Shown here piece by piece: positions 1 to 8,482 of a DNA stretch of 64,000 nucleotides. The stretch comes from Isoalcanivorax indicus. GTDB taxonomy: Bacteria > Pseudomonadota > Gammaproteobacteria > Pseudomonadales > Alcanivoracaceae. The stretch lies in NCBI RefSeq assembly GCF_003259185.1, contig NZ_QGMP01000001.1, forward strand, positions 2,356,001 through 2,420,000. Reading direction: 5' to 3'. The position numbers were made by a program, and so were the translations under genes. Below the pieces are notes generated by a model, which did not search any database, was not told the origin of the DNA, and saw only the letters and a program-made list of their open reading frames with translations. How positions within the stretch are numbered: the stretch's first letter is position 1; each line of letters starts with the position of its first letter.

Positions 1-12
1 CTTGCCACCTAC

Positions 13-1344
13 ATGAACCGGCGCATGCTGACGCTGCTGGCGCTGGGCTTTGCCAGTGGCCTGCCCGCGCCCATGGTGTTCAGCAACCTGTCCATCTGGC
101 TGCGCGACAACGACGTCAGCCGCACCGATATCGGCCTGTTTGCACTGGCGGCCACCCCGTATGCGATCAACTTTCTCTGGGCACCGCTGATTGATCGCTT
201 GCGCCTGCCGCTGCTGGGCGGCCTGGGCCAGCGCCGCAGCTGGGCACTGCTGACGCAGATCCTGTTGATGGCGGCCATTCTGTGGATGTCGCTATCCGAC
301 CCGTCACAGCAACTGATGGCCATGGCCATGGCCACCCTGCTGGTGACCACGGCCAGCGCCACCCAGGACATCGTGATTGATGCCTACCGCATCGACGTGC
401 TGGAACCACACGAGTACGGCAGCGGCGCGGCCGTGGCAATCTGGGGCTGGCATATCGGCGGCACCCTGGTGGGCGGCGCGGGCGGGCTGTATCTGGCCCA
501 CAGCTTCGGCTGGTCCGTGGCGTATCAGGTGCTCGCCTTCGGCGTGCTGGTGGGCATGATCGCGATCCTCGCCAGCCCCGAGCCGGTGCGCCGGATCAGC
601 CGCGAGGTCAACGCACGCGAAGCCCGCGCCAGCGCGGCCCTGTCGGCCCGTTTTGCTGCCCGCCCCGCTGCGATACTGGCCTGGTTGCACAATGCCGTGG
701 TGGCGCCGTTTGCCGAATTCATGCGCCGCGACGGCTGGTGGCTGATCCTCGCCTTCGTGTTCATCTTCAAACTCGGTGACGCCATGCTCGGCCGCATGTC
801 CGGCGTGTTCTACCGGGAACTGGGCTTTGGCCTGGATGACATTGCCGAGGTGTCGAAGATCTACGGCTTCGCCGCCAACATGTTCGGCGTCTTCCTGGGC
901 GGGGTGCTGGCCGCCCGCATCGGCATCCTGCGCGCCCTGTTCCTGGCCGGGCTGCTGACCGCCGCCACCAACCTGACCTACGCCGCCCTGGCCCTGGTGG
1001 GCCAGGAAAAATGGATGCTGGCCGTCGCCGTGGTGTCGGATAACTTCACCACCGGGCTGGTGACGGTGGCGTTTGTCGCCTACCTGTCGAGCCTGTGCAA
1101 TGTGGCCTACACGGCCACCCAGTACGCCCTGCTTGCCTCGCTGGGCAATCTGGCGCGCATCTGGCTGTCCGCCAGCAGTGGTTATATGGTGGATAAACTG
1201 GACGGGGACTGGGCGGTGTTCTTCGCGCTAACCGCCGTGATCGCCCTGCTCGGGCTGCCGTTACTCTGGCTGCTGATGAAGCGTTTCCCCCGGCATACTG
1301 AAGACGCCCGCCCGGGCGCGCCACCAGGTCAGGAGAGCCGGTAA
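13..1344 (+). CDS. AmpG-family (PAT) MFS transporter
   Basis: A 443-aa polytopic inner-membrane protein with about twelve hydrophobic segments. The N-terminal FASGLP motif, the segment FLWAPLIDR, and ATQDIVIDAYRIDVL near residue 120 match the AmpG family, which imports anhydro-muropeptides for peptidoglycan recycling. It is shorter than E. coli AmpG (491 aa) and nearer the size of the second pseudomonad homologue AmpP, so the exact substrate is uncertain. The reading frame is open back to base 1 (four more codons), so the true start may lie upstream of the window. The next gene starts 29 bp downstream on the same strand. AmpD and AmpE, which act in the same recycling route, lie about 13 kb away. 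Confidence 0.8.
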   Translation: MNRRMLTLLALGFASGLPAPMVFSNLSIWLRDNDVSRTDIGLFALAATPYAINFLWAPLIDRLRLPLLGGLGQRRSWALLTQILLMAAILWMSLSDPSQQLMAMAMATLLVTTASATQDIVIDAYRIDVLEPHEYGSGAAVAIWGWHIGGTLVGGAGGLYLAHSFGWSVAYQVLAFGVLVGMIAILASPEPVRRISREVNAREARASAALSARFAARPAAILAWLHNAVVAPFAEFMRRDGWWLILAFVFIFKLGDAMLGRMSGVFYRELGFGLDDIAEVSKIYGFAANMFGVFLGGVLAARIGILRALFLAGLLTAATNLTYAALALVGQEKWMLAVAVVSDNFTTGLVTVAFVAYLSSLCNVAYTATQYALLASLGNLARIWLSASSGYMVDKLDGDWAVFFALTAVIALLGLPLLWLLMKRFPRHTEDARPGAPPGQESR

Positions 1345-1373
1345 CACAGGGCCGGTAACAAGGAGTACAGAAG

Positions 1374-2333
1374 ATGCCCCACAAGGAAACGCCGATTCTG
1401 GTGGTCGATGACACCCGGTTTTCCGCCACCATCGTGCTGCGCACACTGAACCAGGCCGGTTACCTGGATGTGCGCCATGCGCTCTCTGCCGAGGAGGCGT
1501 TGACGATGCTCGCGCGACGCCCGGCGCAGATCGTCATTGCCGACTGGATGATGCCGGAGATGGACGGCCTGGAGCTGACCCGCCACATTCGCCGCCACGA
1601 CGAAGCCGACAACCATTACACCTATATCCTGCTGCTCACCGCACGCGAGGAAGAAGACGCCCTGCGCCAGGCGTTCGATGAGGGCGTGGACGACTATGTC
1701 ACCAAGGCCAGCATGAACGTGCAATTGCTGCCCCGGGTACTGGCTGCCGATCGCCTGGTCACCGTGCATAACCGGGCACTGGCTGACAATGAGCGGTTGC
1801 TCGGCACCCTGCGCCGCTTGCGCCAGCGGCCCTTGCTGGACCCGTTGACCGGCTTCGGCAACCACAGCTATGCCCACCGCCGTATGGAAGATGCGCTGCG
1901 CCAGGCCGATGCACGCGGCGGTGCGGCCTGCCTGCTGCTGATGCGGGTGGAGGGCTTCGCCGGGCTGCGCGACAGGCTGGGCCGGGCCAGCAGCCGCCAG
2001 TTGCTGCTCAACCTGAGCCGGCGCCTGCAACAACTGGTGCGTCCGATGGACATTCTGGCGCGCACCGGCGTCAGCACCTTTGCCCTGATCACCCATCAAC
2101 CCGATGACACCGGCTGCACACCGGACAGCTTTGCCCGACTGCATGAAGGCCTGAATCAGCGCCCCTTCGAGGTCGCGGGCGAACTGCTGATGCTGCGCGT
2201 CAGCATGGCCCTGCATGTCAGCCGTCCCGGCGAAATCACCGACAGCGCCACCCTGTTCCGGCAGACTGCTAACCGGCTCTCCAGTTCACCCTCACAGACC
2301 GGCATCGCCACCACCGAGACGCTGCCCGCATGA
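1374..2333 (+). CDS. Response regulator with degenerate GGDEF domain
   Basis: A 319-aa protein. Residues 5-125 are a receiver domain with the full acidic pocket (D12, D13), phospho-acceptor D57 in ADWMMPEMDG, T89 and K111. Residues about 150-300 align with a GGDEF fold: the DPLTGFGN start is present, but the active-site loop reads RTGVSTFALI where RxGGDEFxxL is expected. Diguanylate cyclase activity is therefore unlikely; the domain may bind GTP or a protein partner, or be vestigial. An AGGAG sequence sits 9 bases before the ATG. The stop overlaps the panE start (ATGA), so the two are probably cotranscribed. No cognate histidine kinase is adjacent. Confidence 0.85.
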   Translation: MPHKETPILVVDDTRFSATIVLRTLNQAGYLDVRHALSAEEALTMLARRPAQIVIADWMMPEMDGLELTRHIRRHDEADNHYTYILLLTAREEEDALRQAFDEGVDDYVTKASMNVQLLPRVLAADRLVTVHNRALADNERLLGTLRRLRQRPLLDPLTGFGNHSYAHRRMEDALRQADARGGAACLLLMRVEGFAGLRDRLGRASSRQLLLNLSRRLQQLVRPMDILARTGVSTFALITHQPDDTGCTPDSFARLHEGLNQRPFEVAGELLMLRVSMALHVSRPGEITDSATLFRQTANRLSSSPSQTGIATTETLPA

Positions 2334-3187
2334 CCTGGCATCTGCTCGGCGCCGGGAATATAGGCACTCTGGTGGCCAGCTACCTGATCCAGGCGCAGCA
2401 GCCGCTGCGCCTGGCAGGGCGTGGCGGCCCACCGGTGCTGCGCACGCTGATCTGGCCCCAGGGCGCCCAGCGCACCCTGACCCTGCCGGGTGACGATGAC
2501 GCGCCCATCAGCCAGTTACTGATCACCACCAAGGCGCAGGACACCGCCGCCGCGCTGCGCCCACTGCTGCCCCGCCTGACAGATACGGTCCTGCTGGTGC
2601 GCCTGCAGAATGGCCTCGGCAGTCTCGACGGCCTGCCCCTGCCCGACGGCAGCCGCATCATCGAAGGCATCACCACCAGCGGCGCCTGGCGCGACGGCCC
2701 CCGCATACAGGTGGTGGCGGAAAACGACACCCTGCTCGGCGACGCCGACGCCAGCCCGGAGCCCCCGGCGGCCATTGCCGCGCTGCTGCCACACTGGCCC
2801 GGCGCCCGCTGGTGCACGGACATACGTCGCCAGCAATGGCTCAAGCTGTCGGTGAATGCAGTGATCAACCCCATTACCGCCCTCAATGACTGCCCCAACG
2901 GCGCCCTGTGTGATGACCCTGCCCGCCAACAGCAGGCCCGGGCGCTGGCCGAAGAAGCCGATGCCCTGCTCCGCCGCCTGGACCCGGACTGGCCCGGCGA
3001 CACCTACGGCCGCGCCCTGGCCGTGGCCCAGGCCACCGCCGCCAACATGTCGTCCATGCGGGCCGATCTGCGCGCGGGCCAGCGCACCGAAATTGCCTTC
3101 ATCAATGGCTGGCTGTTGCGCCAGGCCGACCGGCTCGGCATGAGCCTGCCCTCGCACCGTTTGATGGTGGCGGCACTGCCCGCCTGA
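2330..3187 (+). CDS. panE: 2-dehydropantoate 2-reductase (PanE/ApbA family)
   Basis: A 285-aa cytoplasmic enzyme expected to reduce ketopantoate to pantoate with NADPH, in pantothenate and CoA synthesis. The N-terminal Rossmann motif GAGNIG is at residues 7-12. The segment QWLKLSVNAVINPITAL holds the family lysine (K172) and asparagines N176 and N180, and E254 lies in the C-terminal substrate-binding helix. The length is normal for the family. It overlaps the preceding response regulator by four bases. coaE, a later step of the same pathway, is elsewhere in the window at 46.7 kb. Family membership is clear; some ApbA-family members act on other keto acids. Confidence 0.85.
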   Translation: MTWHLLGAGNIGTLVASYLIQAQQPLRLAGRGGPPVLRTLIWPQGAQRTLTLPGDDDAPISQLLITTKAQDTAAALRPLLPRLTDTVLLVRLQNGLGSLDGLPLPDGSRIIEGITTSGAWRDGPRIQVVAENDTLLGDADASPEPPAAIAALLPHWPGARWCTDIRRQQWLKLSVNAVINPITALNDCPNGALCDDPARQQQARALAEEADALLRRLDPDWPGDTYGRALAVAQATAANMSSMRADLRAGQRTEIAFINGWLLRQADRLGMSLPSHRLMVAALPA

Positions 3188-3264
3188 TGTTCACGTTCTG
3201 CGTGTGGTGGCCGGGTGTCCAACACGGTATCCTCAGCGCTCGAAACACGCCTGATGGAGGAAGC

Positions 3265-5253
3265 ATGCGCCGAGCGCACCTGTTCCCGGCGGCCATGCTG
3301 CTGACGCTGGCCGTAGCCCCCCTTGCCAGCACAGCCAGCGATCTCGATACCGTTCATGTCACTGCCTCGCGCACCAGTCACCTGACTGACGCCCTGCCCG
3401 TGGGCGCCGTGGTGCTGACCGCCGAGGACATCCGGCGCATGCCGGTGCGCAGTCTGGCGGACGTGCTGGACACGGTCGGCGGCGTGCGCGCAAGCCGGCT
3501 GTACGGTCTGGGCGACAGCGCCAGCACCATCGACCTGATGGGATTCGGCGCCAGCGCCACCCAGAACACCCTGGTGTTGCTCAATGGCCGTCGGCTGAAT
3601 GACATCGACATGGCCAGCGTGGACTTCTCGGCCATTCCGCTGGCCGCCATCGAACGGATCGAAATCCTGCCTGGCAGTGGCGGTGTGCTGTATGGCAGTG
3701 GTGCCTCCGGCGGCGCCATCAATATCGTCACCCGTGAACGCTATGACGACAGCCTCGGGGTTGAACTCGGTGGCGGCAGTTTCAATACCCGCAGTGGCAA
3801 CCTCTGGGGCACCCTGGGTGATGATCAGACCAGCGCCCTGCTGTCCCTGCGCGCGCTCAACAGCGACGGCTACCGGGACAACAACGCCCTGCGCCAGCGC
3901 AATGCCTTTGCCGACCTGCGCCACCGCGAAGCGCGCAGCACCTGGTACCTGAGCGTGCAGGCAGACCGCGAGGAACTGGGCCTGCCCGGCGCGCGGCTGA
4001 TCAACCCGGGCACCGGCCTGAATGAATTCCGCGACGACCCGCGCGGCGCCCAGACCCCGAACGACTATGCCGAGCGCGAAGGCGTCACGGTAATGCCCGG
4101 CGCGGCCATCGCGCTGGGCCAGCAGGTCACCTTGCACCTGGACACCGGCGTGCGGCGCAAATGGCAGACCTTCTTCCAGGATGGCTTCGGCAGCCTGTCT
4201 TACGGTGAAACGGAGATCCGGGGCTACAGCCTCAATCCGCGCCTGCAGGGCCACCTGGATCTGGGGTCCGTGCAGACCCACTGGACGCTCGGCGCTGACT
4301 ACCAGGACAGCGACTATCAGGCCGACCGCGCCGTATCACAGGCGGCGTTCCCCGACCCGAACGAACGCGTGACCGCCGGGCAACGGCAAAGCGGCTATTA
4401 CCTGTTCCTGTCCAGCGCCCTGACCGAACGCCTCACCGCCACCGCCGGCGCTCGCCAGGAACGTGTACGGCAGCGTTTCGATACCAGCGCCGCGCCCACC
4501 GAGCGGCGCGAGGATGATCTGGAAATGTACGAAGGCGGCCTGGTGTTCAGCCCGCTGGACCATTTCAGTCTGTTCGCCAACGCAGCGCGTACCGCCCGGG
4601 TGGCCACCCTGGATGAAGTGGTTTCCGTTTTTGCCGGCAGCATTGACCCGCTGAGCCCACAGACCGGCGAGGTCTACACCAGCGGCATGCGCTGGCATGA
4701 CGGCCGTCAGCGCTCGATGCTGACCTACTGGTATGCGCGCTTCGACGACGAAATCATTTATGACCCGGTCACCTTCAGCAACACCAACCTGGACGACCGC
4801 ACCCGCCGACGCGGTGTGACCCTGAACAGTCGCTGGCGCCTGGAAGAAGGCCTCTGGATGACCTTCAACGCCACCCTGCAGAACGCCCAGTTTGCCGACG
4901 GCCCGTTCAGCAATAACCAGATTCCGGATGTGCCACGCCGCAGCGGCTACCTGCAGGTCGACTGGGAAGCCCTCCCCTGGCTGACATTCTCTGGCGCGCA
5001 GCGCTATACCGGCTCACGCTTCTACAGCGAAGACAACGCCAACAGCAGCCAGCGCCAACCGAGTTATCGCTGGACCGATCTCAGTGCCACGGCCCGCTAC
5101 CGCCACGCCTATCTGCGCGCCACGGTGCATAACCTGCAGGATCGTCGCGTCAGCGATCGCGGCTTCTTCTTCAACGACGGCACCAACGATGTGTTCGGCA
5201 CCTACCCGCTGCCGGGCCGCTATTACCTGGTCAGCCTCGGCGCGGAGTTCTGA
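3265..5253 (+). CDS. TonB-dependent outer-membrane receptor
   Basis: A 662-aa precursor when started at the ATG at 3265, which follows a GGAGG Shine-Dalgarno; the frame is open further back to 3187 but that extension does not look like a leader. A Sec signal (MRRAHLFPAAMLLTLAVAPL...) is followed by a TonB-box-like DTVHVTAS, a plug domain with LVLLNGRRLND and YGSGASGGAINIVT, and a C-terminal beta-barrel ending in aromatic F (LVSLGAEF), as expected for BAM insertion. The plug and barrel arrangement is that of BtuB/CirA-type receptors for siderophores, cobalamin or similar ligands; the ligand cannot be named. The 77-bp upstream gap is too small for a cobalamin riboswitch. The next gene begins two bases after its stop. 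Confidence 0.88.
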   Translation: MRRAHLFPAAMLLTLAVAPLASTASDLDTVHVTASRTSHLTDALPVGAVVLTAEDIRRMPVRSLADVLDTVGGVRASRLYGLGDSASTIDLMGFGASATQNTLVLLNGRRLNDIDMASVDFSAIPLAAIERIEILPGSGGVLYGSGASGGAINIVTRERYDDSLGVELGGGSFNTRSGNLWGTLGDDQTSALLSLRALNSDGYRDNNALRQRNAFADLRHREARSTWYLSVQADREELGLPGARLINPGTGLNEFRDDPRGAQTPNDYAEREGVTVMPGAAIALGQQVTLHLDTGVRRKWQTFFQDGFGSLSYGETEIRGYSLNPRLQGHLDLGSVQTHWTLGADYQDSDYQADRAVSQAAFPDPNERVTAGQRQSGYYLFLSSALTERLTATAGARQERVRQRFDTSAAPTERREDDLEMYEGGLVFSPLDHFSLFANAARTARVATLDEVVSVFAGSIDPLSPQTGEVYTSGMRWHDGRQRSMLTYWYARFDDEIIYDPVTFSNTNLDDRTRRRGVTLNSRWRLEEGLWMTFNATLQNAQFADGPFSNNQIPDVPRRSGYLQVDWEALPWLTFSGAQRYTGSRFYSEDNANSSQRQPSYRWTDLSATARYRHAYLRATVHNLQDRRVSDRGFFFNDGTNDVFGTYPLPGRYYLVSLGAEF

Positions 5254-5255
5254 CG

Positions 5256-5651
5256 ATGGCAAGTAAAGGGGGCTTCCTGCGCAACCGCTTCCTGCGTTTC
5301 CGTCGCGAAGCGGTGGTGCTGTTCTATGCGTTTCGCCATCCGCTGACACCAACACACCTGAAAGTCGCCAGCGTCTTGCTCGCGCTGTACCTGATCAGCC
5401 CGTTCGACCTGATTCCGATCATGATTCCGTTCTTCGGGTTACTGGATGACCTGATCATCGTGCCCCTGGGCGTATCCATGGTGGCCAAACGGCTACCGCC
5501 CGAGGTGTATCAACAGGCAGACCAGCAAGCCGGGCGCTTTATCGGCCGCTATATCAAACGCCCGCTGCTGTTCGCCCTGGTGGTGCTGCTGGCCCTGCTG
5601 CTGATCTGGGCCGGGCTCCTGTGGCTGTTCTGGTGGCTCATCTGGGGCTGA
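5256..5651 (+). CDS. DUF1232 (YkvA-like) membrane protein
   Basis: A 131-aa protein. The central segment from about residue 30 to 75 (HLKVASVLLALYLISPFDLI then LLDDLIIVPLGVSMVAKRLP) is the DUF1232 signature, and residues 105-130 form a strongly hydrophobic Trp-rich C-terminal membrane segment. It starts two bases after the TonB receptor stop, so the two are likely cotranscribed. The molecular function of the family is unknown. The 87 bp before the next gene contain a short hairpin (5669-5683) and a TATGAT hexamer at 5703-5708 that could be the -10 of the kinase gene. Confidence 0.8.
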   Translation: MASKGGFLRNRFLRFRREAVVLFYAFRHPLTPTHLKVASVLLALYLISPFDLIPIMIPFFGLLDDLIIVPLGVSMVAKRLPPEVYQQADQQAGRFIGRYIKRPLLFALVVLLALLLIWAGLLWLFWWLIWG

Positions 5652-5738
5652 AGGGGATCGTGAAAATTCTGTGCAGCGCACAGCAGATGCCCGACGCTGC
5701 GCTATGATGTCCTGACACTGCCAGACTCAGGATGTCCC

Positions 5739-7082
5739 GTGCACAGTATCCAGACCCGCCTGTTCCTGATGTTGACCGCCACCGGCATTGCGCTGGTGCT
5801 GGTCGCGACAGTGCTGTACCAACTCAGCCTTGAGCGCAGCATGCAGGATTACCTGTCGGAACGTGAGCGCCATCGCGTGCAGGAGGTCAGCGAACGGCTG
5901 GCCGAATACCGTGCCGGAGGCGGCCGCTGGCCCCGCGCCGAGCACGAATGGCACCGGCGCGGGCCGGGGACGCCGCCGCGTGTTCCCCGTTACCTGCTGG
6001 TGCTCGACAACCAGCGCACACCGATTTATGGCGATTTCGAGCTCAACCCCGACGACCTGACACTGGTGCCGATACAGCACGGCGAGCAGGTGTACGGCTG
6101 GGTCGGCTACCCGCAACGCACCGCGCCGATCCAGGACGCCATAGATCGGCAGTTCCGCGCCCAGCAGTTGCGCACGCTGGCCCTGACCACCGGCATTACC
6201 CTGTTACTCGCCCTGCTCGGCTCCTGGCTGCTGTCGCGCTATCTGGTGCGGCCCATTACGGCGATTGCCTCCATGTCGCGACAAATGGCACGCGGCGATT
6301 TCGCCTCGCGCCTGCCGACCGAGCGCCGCGATGAACTGGGCGCACTCAGCCGCGACATCAACCACCTCGCCAGCAGTCTGGGCCAGGCCGCCCGCGCCCG
6401 GGACCGCTGGCTGGCGGATATTTCCCACGAACTGCGCACCCCGCTGGCCATTCTGCAGGGCGAAATCGAAGCCCTGGTGGACGGCATTCGCCCCGCCGAC
6501 CCGAAACGCCTGGCCTCACTGCATCATGAAATCCTGCACCTGCGGCGGCTGATCGACGACCTGCACGATCTGGCCCTGGCGGATGCCGGCACACTGCGTT
6601 ACCAGATGGCCCCGCTGGATCTGGCCGAACTGGTGGACGAGCAGGTCGACCTGTTCGAACCCCGCTTCCGCGAGCGCCGTATCGCCGTGCAGCGGGATAT
6701 CGCCGCACCACTGCCCATGGACGGCGACGCCACCCGGCTACGCCAGCTGCTCGCCAACCTGCTGGCCAACAGCGCCAAGTACACGGATGAAGGCGGTCAG
6801 GCACGGCTGCGGCTGCGCGCCCACGTCGGCGCCGGTAACCAGCGCTGGCTGGAACTGATCCTGGACGATTCAGCACCGGGCGTCCCGGACGAGGCCCTGC
6901 CACGTCTGTTCGATCACCTGTTCCGGGCCGAAACCGCCTCACGCAACCGCGCCCTGGGCGGCTCCGGCCTCGGCCTGTCGCTGGCACGGCGAATCGTCGA
7001 AGCCCACGGCGGCACCATCGATGCCAGCGCCTCGCCGCTGGGCGGCGTGCGCATTACCGTATCCCTGCCTGCTTCGGCCTGA
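5739..7082 (+). CDS. BaeS-like sensor histidine kinase
   Basis: A 447-aa inner-membrane kinase starting at GTG. Membrane segments lie near residues 8-30 and 148-170 around a periplasmic loop of about 115 aa. A HAMP linker follows (RPITAIASMSRQMARGDF), then the H-box DISHELRTPLAIL with phospho-acceptor H230, the N-box with N344 in LLANLLANSAKY, a degenerate G1 region (DDSAPGVPDEAL) and the G2 box GGSGLGL at 407-413. The architecture and partner regulator resemble BaeS, the envelope-stress sensor. The response regulator starts 12 bp downstream and a Spy-like gene follows, which supports an envelope-stress role. The signal sensed is inferred from homology only. Confidence 0.83.
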   Translation: MHSIQTRLFLMLTATGIALVLVATVLYQLSLERSMQDYLSERERHRVQEVSERLAEYRAGGGRWPRAEHEWHRRGPGTPPRVPRYLLVLDNQRTPIYGDFELNPDDLTLVPIQHGEQVYGWVGYPQRTAPIQDAIDRQFRAQQLRTLALTTGITLLLALLGSWLLSRYLVRPITAIASMSRQMARGDFASRLPTERRDELGALSRDINHLASSLGQAARARDRWLADISHELRTPLAILQGEIEALVDGIRPADPKRLASLHHEILHLRRLIDDLHDLALADAGTLRYQMAPLDLAELVDEQVDLFEPRFRERRIAVQRDIAAPLPMDGDATRLRQLLANLLANSAKYTDEGGQARLRLRAHVGAGNQRWLELILDDSAPGVPDEALPRLFDHLFRAETASRNRALGGSGLGLSLARRIVEAHGGTIDASASPLGGVRITVSLPASA

Positions 7083-7094
7083 GAGGAGACCTCC

Positions 7095-7796
7095 ATGGCA
7101 CGCATACTGATCATCGAAGACGAACCGAAAATCGCCAGCCTGCTGTCGGACTATCTGAGCCATGCCGGGCACGACACCGCCATTGCCGGGACCGGCGAAG
7201 CGGGCCTGGCGGCACTGCGCGAGCAGCGCACCGACGTTGTGCTGCTGGACCTGATGTTGCCGGACATGGACGGCCTGGAGGTCTGCAAACGCCTGCGCAC
7301 CTTCACCGATACGCCGGTGATCATGGTCACTGCCCGGGTGGAGGAAGTGGATCGCCTGCTGGGCCTGGAACTGGGCGCCGACGATTACATCTGCAAGCCC
7401 TTCAGCCCGCGCGAAGTGGTGGCACGGGTCAAAGCCCTGCTGCGCCGCATCGACACTCTGGGCCAGGACAAGGCCGGCGACGCAGCGGCCTCCGGCCTGG
7501 AGCTGGACGACAACCGTATCGAAGTCCGCTACCAGGGCAAGGCGGTGACCCTGACGGTGGTGGAATTTGCGCTGCTGAAGACACTGGCGTCTCACCCCGG
7601 CCACATCCGCTCACGCCAGCAATTGATCGACCGCATCTACAATGACAACCGCGTGGTCAGCGACCGCACCGTAGACAGTCACATCAAGAAGCTGCGCCGC
7701 AAACTGGCGGACGCCTTCCCCGAGGTGGAGTTCATTCATTCGATTTATGGCGCGGGTTACCGTTTCGAACTGGCACCGCGCGACGAGGCCGATTGA
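7095..7796 (+). CDS. BaeR-like OmpR-family response regulator
   Basis: A 233-aa DNA-binding regulator. The receiver domain (1-120) has E8/D9, phospho-acceptor D52 in LLDLMLPDMDG, T79 and K101. The linker PFSPREVVARVKALLRR is very BaeR-like. A winged-helix domain (about 130-230) ends with SDRTVDSHIKKLRRKL and FIHSIYGAGYRF, typical of the OmpR/PhoB class. GAGGAG precedes the ATG. It is cotranscribed with the kinase gene and probably controls the spy-like gene that begins 82 bp after its stop, as BaeR does in E. coli; no target site was identified with confidence. Confidence 0.87.
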   Translation: MARILIIEDEPKIASLLSDYLSHAGHDTAIAGTGEAGLAALREQRTDVVLLDLMLPDMDGLEVCKRLRTFTDTPVIMVTARVEEVDRLLGLELGADDYICKPFSPREVVARVKALLRRIDTLGQDKAGDAAASGLELDDNRIEVRYQGKAVTLTVVEFALLKTLASHPGHIRSRQQLIDRIYNDNRVVSDRTVDSHIKKLRRKLADAFPEVEFIHSIYGAGYRFELAPRDEAD

Positions 7797-7878
7797 GGTT
7801 CCGCAATTGCTGCATACTGCTTGCACACTGGCTGGCGAGACTGACCCTCACCTCACAGTATCCGCAAGGAGAAACACG

Positions 7879-8298
7879 ATGAAACATGCACTGATTGCTG
7901 GTCTGTCCCTGTTTGCACTCTCTACTGTTACCTTCTCGGGTGCGGCCCTGGCGGATCGCCCTGTGGATCGTCAGGCCATGATGGAGCAGCGCTTCAGCCA
8001 TATGGCTGAACGACTCGAACTCACCGACAACCAGCGCGAAGCGCTGCGCGATATCTTTACCGAACAGCGTCAGGCCATGCAGCAGGTACGCGCTGAAACC
8101 GACAGCAAGGTGAGCAGTGTGCTGACCGCCGAGCAGAAAGACACCATGACGGCGATGCGCGAAGAGCGCCGCGAGCGTTGGGCCGAGCGCGGTGAACGCC
8201 GGGGCGACCGCGAAGCCCGAGGTGAGCGTCGCGGGCGAGATGGCGCCTATCGAGGAGAGAAACGCGGCAAGCGTGGCGAGCGTCGCAGTAACGGTTGA
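7879..8298 (+). CDS. Spy/CpxP-like periplasmic LTXXQ protein
   Basis: A 139-aa precursor. The ATG at 7879 follows an AAGGAG site and opens a clear Sec signal peptide (cleavage probably after GAALA). The mature part carries two LTxxQ motifs, LTDNQ and LTAEQ, about 50 residues apart, which define the CpxP/Spy family of periplasmic chaperones and stress sensors. The last 45 residues are almost entirely Arg, Glu, Gly and Asp (RREERRERWAERGERRGDRE-like), a highly charged and probably disordered tail absent from E. coli Spy. Its place directly after a BaeSR-like pair mirrors the known BaeR-spy regulatory link. An in-frame extension upstream to 7747 exists but lacks a leader. Confidence 0.82.
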   Translation: MKHALIAGLSLFALSTVTFSGAALADRPVDRQAMMEQRFSHMAERLELTDNQREALRDIFTEQRQAMQQVRAETDSKVSSVLTAEQKDTMTAMREERRERWAERGERRGDREARGERRGRDGAYRGEKRGKRGERRSNG

Positions 8299-8338
8299 GG
8301 TGCCAGGAGCGAACCATCCTTTGATGCGCAGTGGTCAT

Positions 8339-8455
8339 GGCCCGCGGGGGCGGGTACCCCCTTTCAGGACACGCTGCAAGTACGTCCCTGTAAGCTCGCG
8401 TTCGGCATCCATGCCTCTCGACGGTCCTGAAAGGGGGTACCCGCCCCCGCGGGCC
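8339..8455. repeat. Perfect 32-bp inverted repeat with 53-bp spacer
   Basis: The left arm at 8339-8370 starts GGCCCGCGGGGGCGGGTACC and is matched without error by its reverse complement at 8424-8455. The 53-base centre (8371-8423) carries GTACGTCCCTGTAAGCTCGC. The element lies between two convergent genes (the spy-like gene and aceF) and would form a very stable hairpin in either transcript, so it may end transcription in both directions. It has the look of the long palindromic intergenic elements repeated in some marine gammaproteobacteria, but no second copy is present in this window. Confidence 0.85.
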
Positions 8456-8482
8456 GTCACCTTCAGTGGTATTCGACCTGCT

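Noticed and set aside
3187-3264. A cobalamin riboswitch before the TonB-dependent receptor
   Set aside because: The gap is under 80 bases and holds no conserved B12-box sequence.
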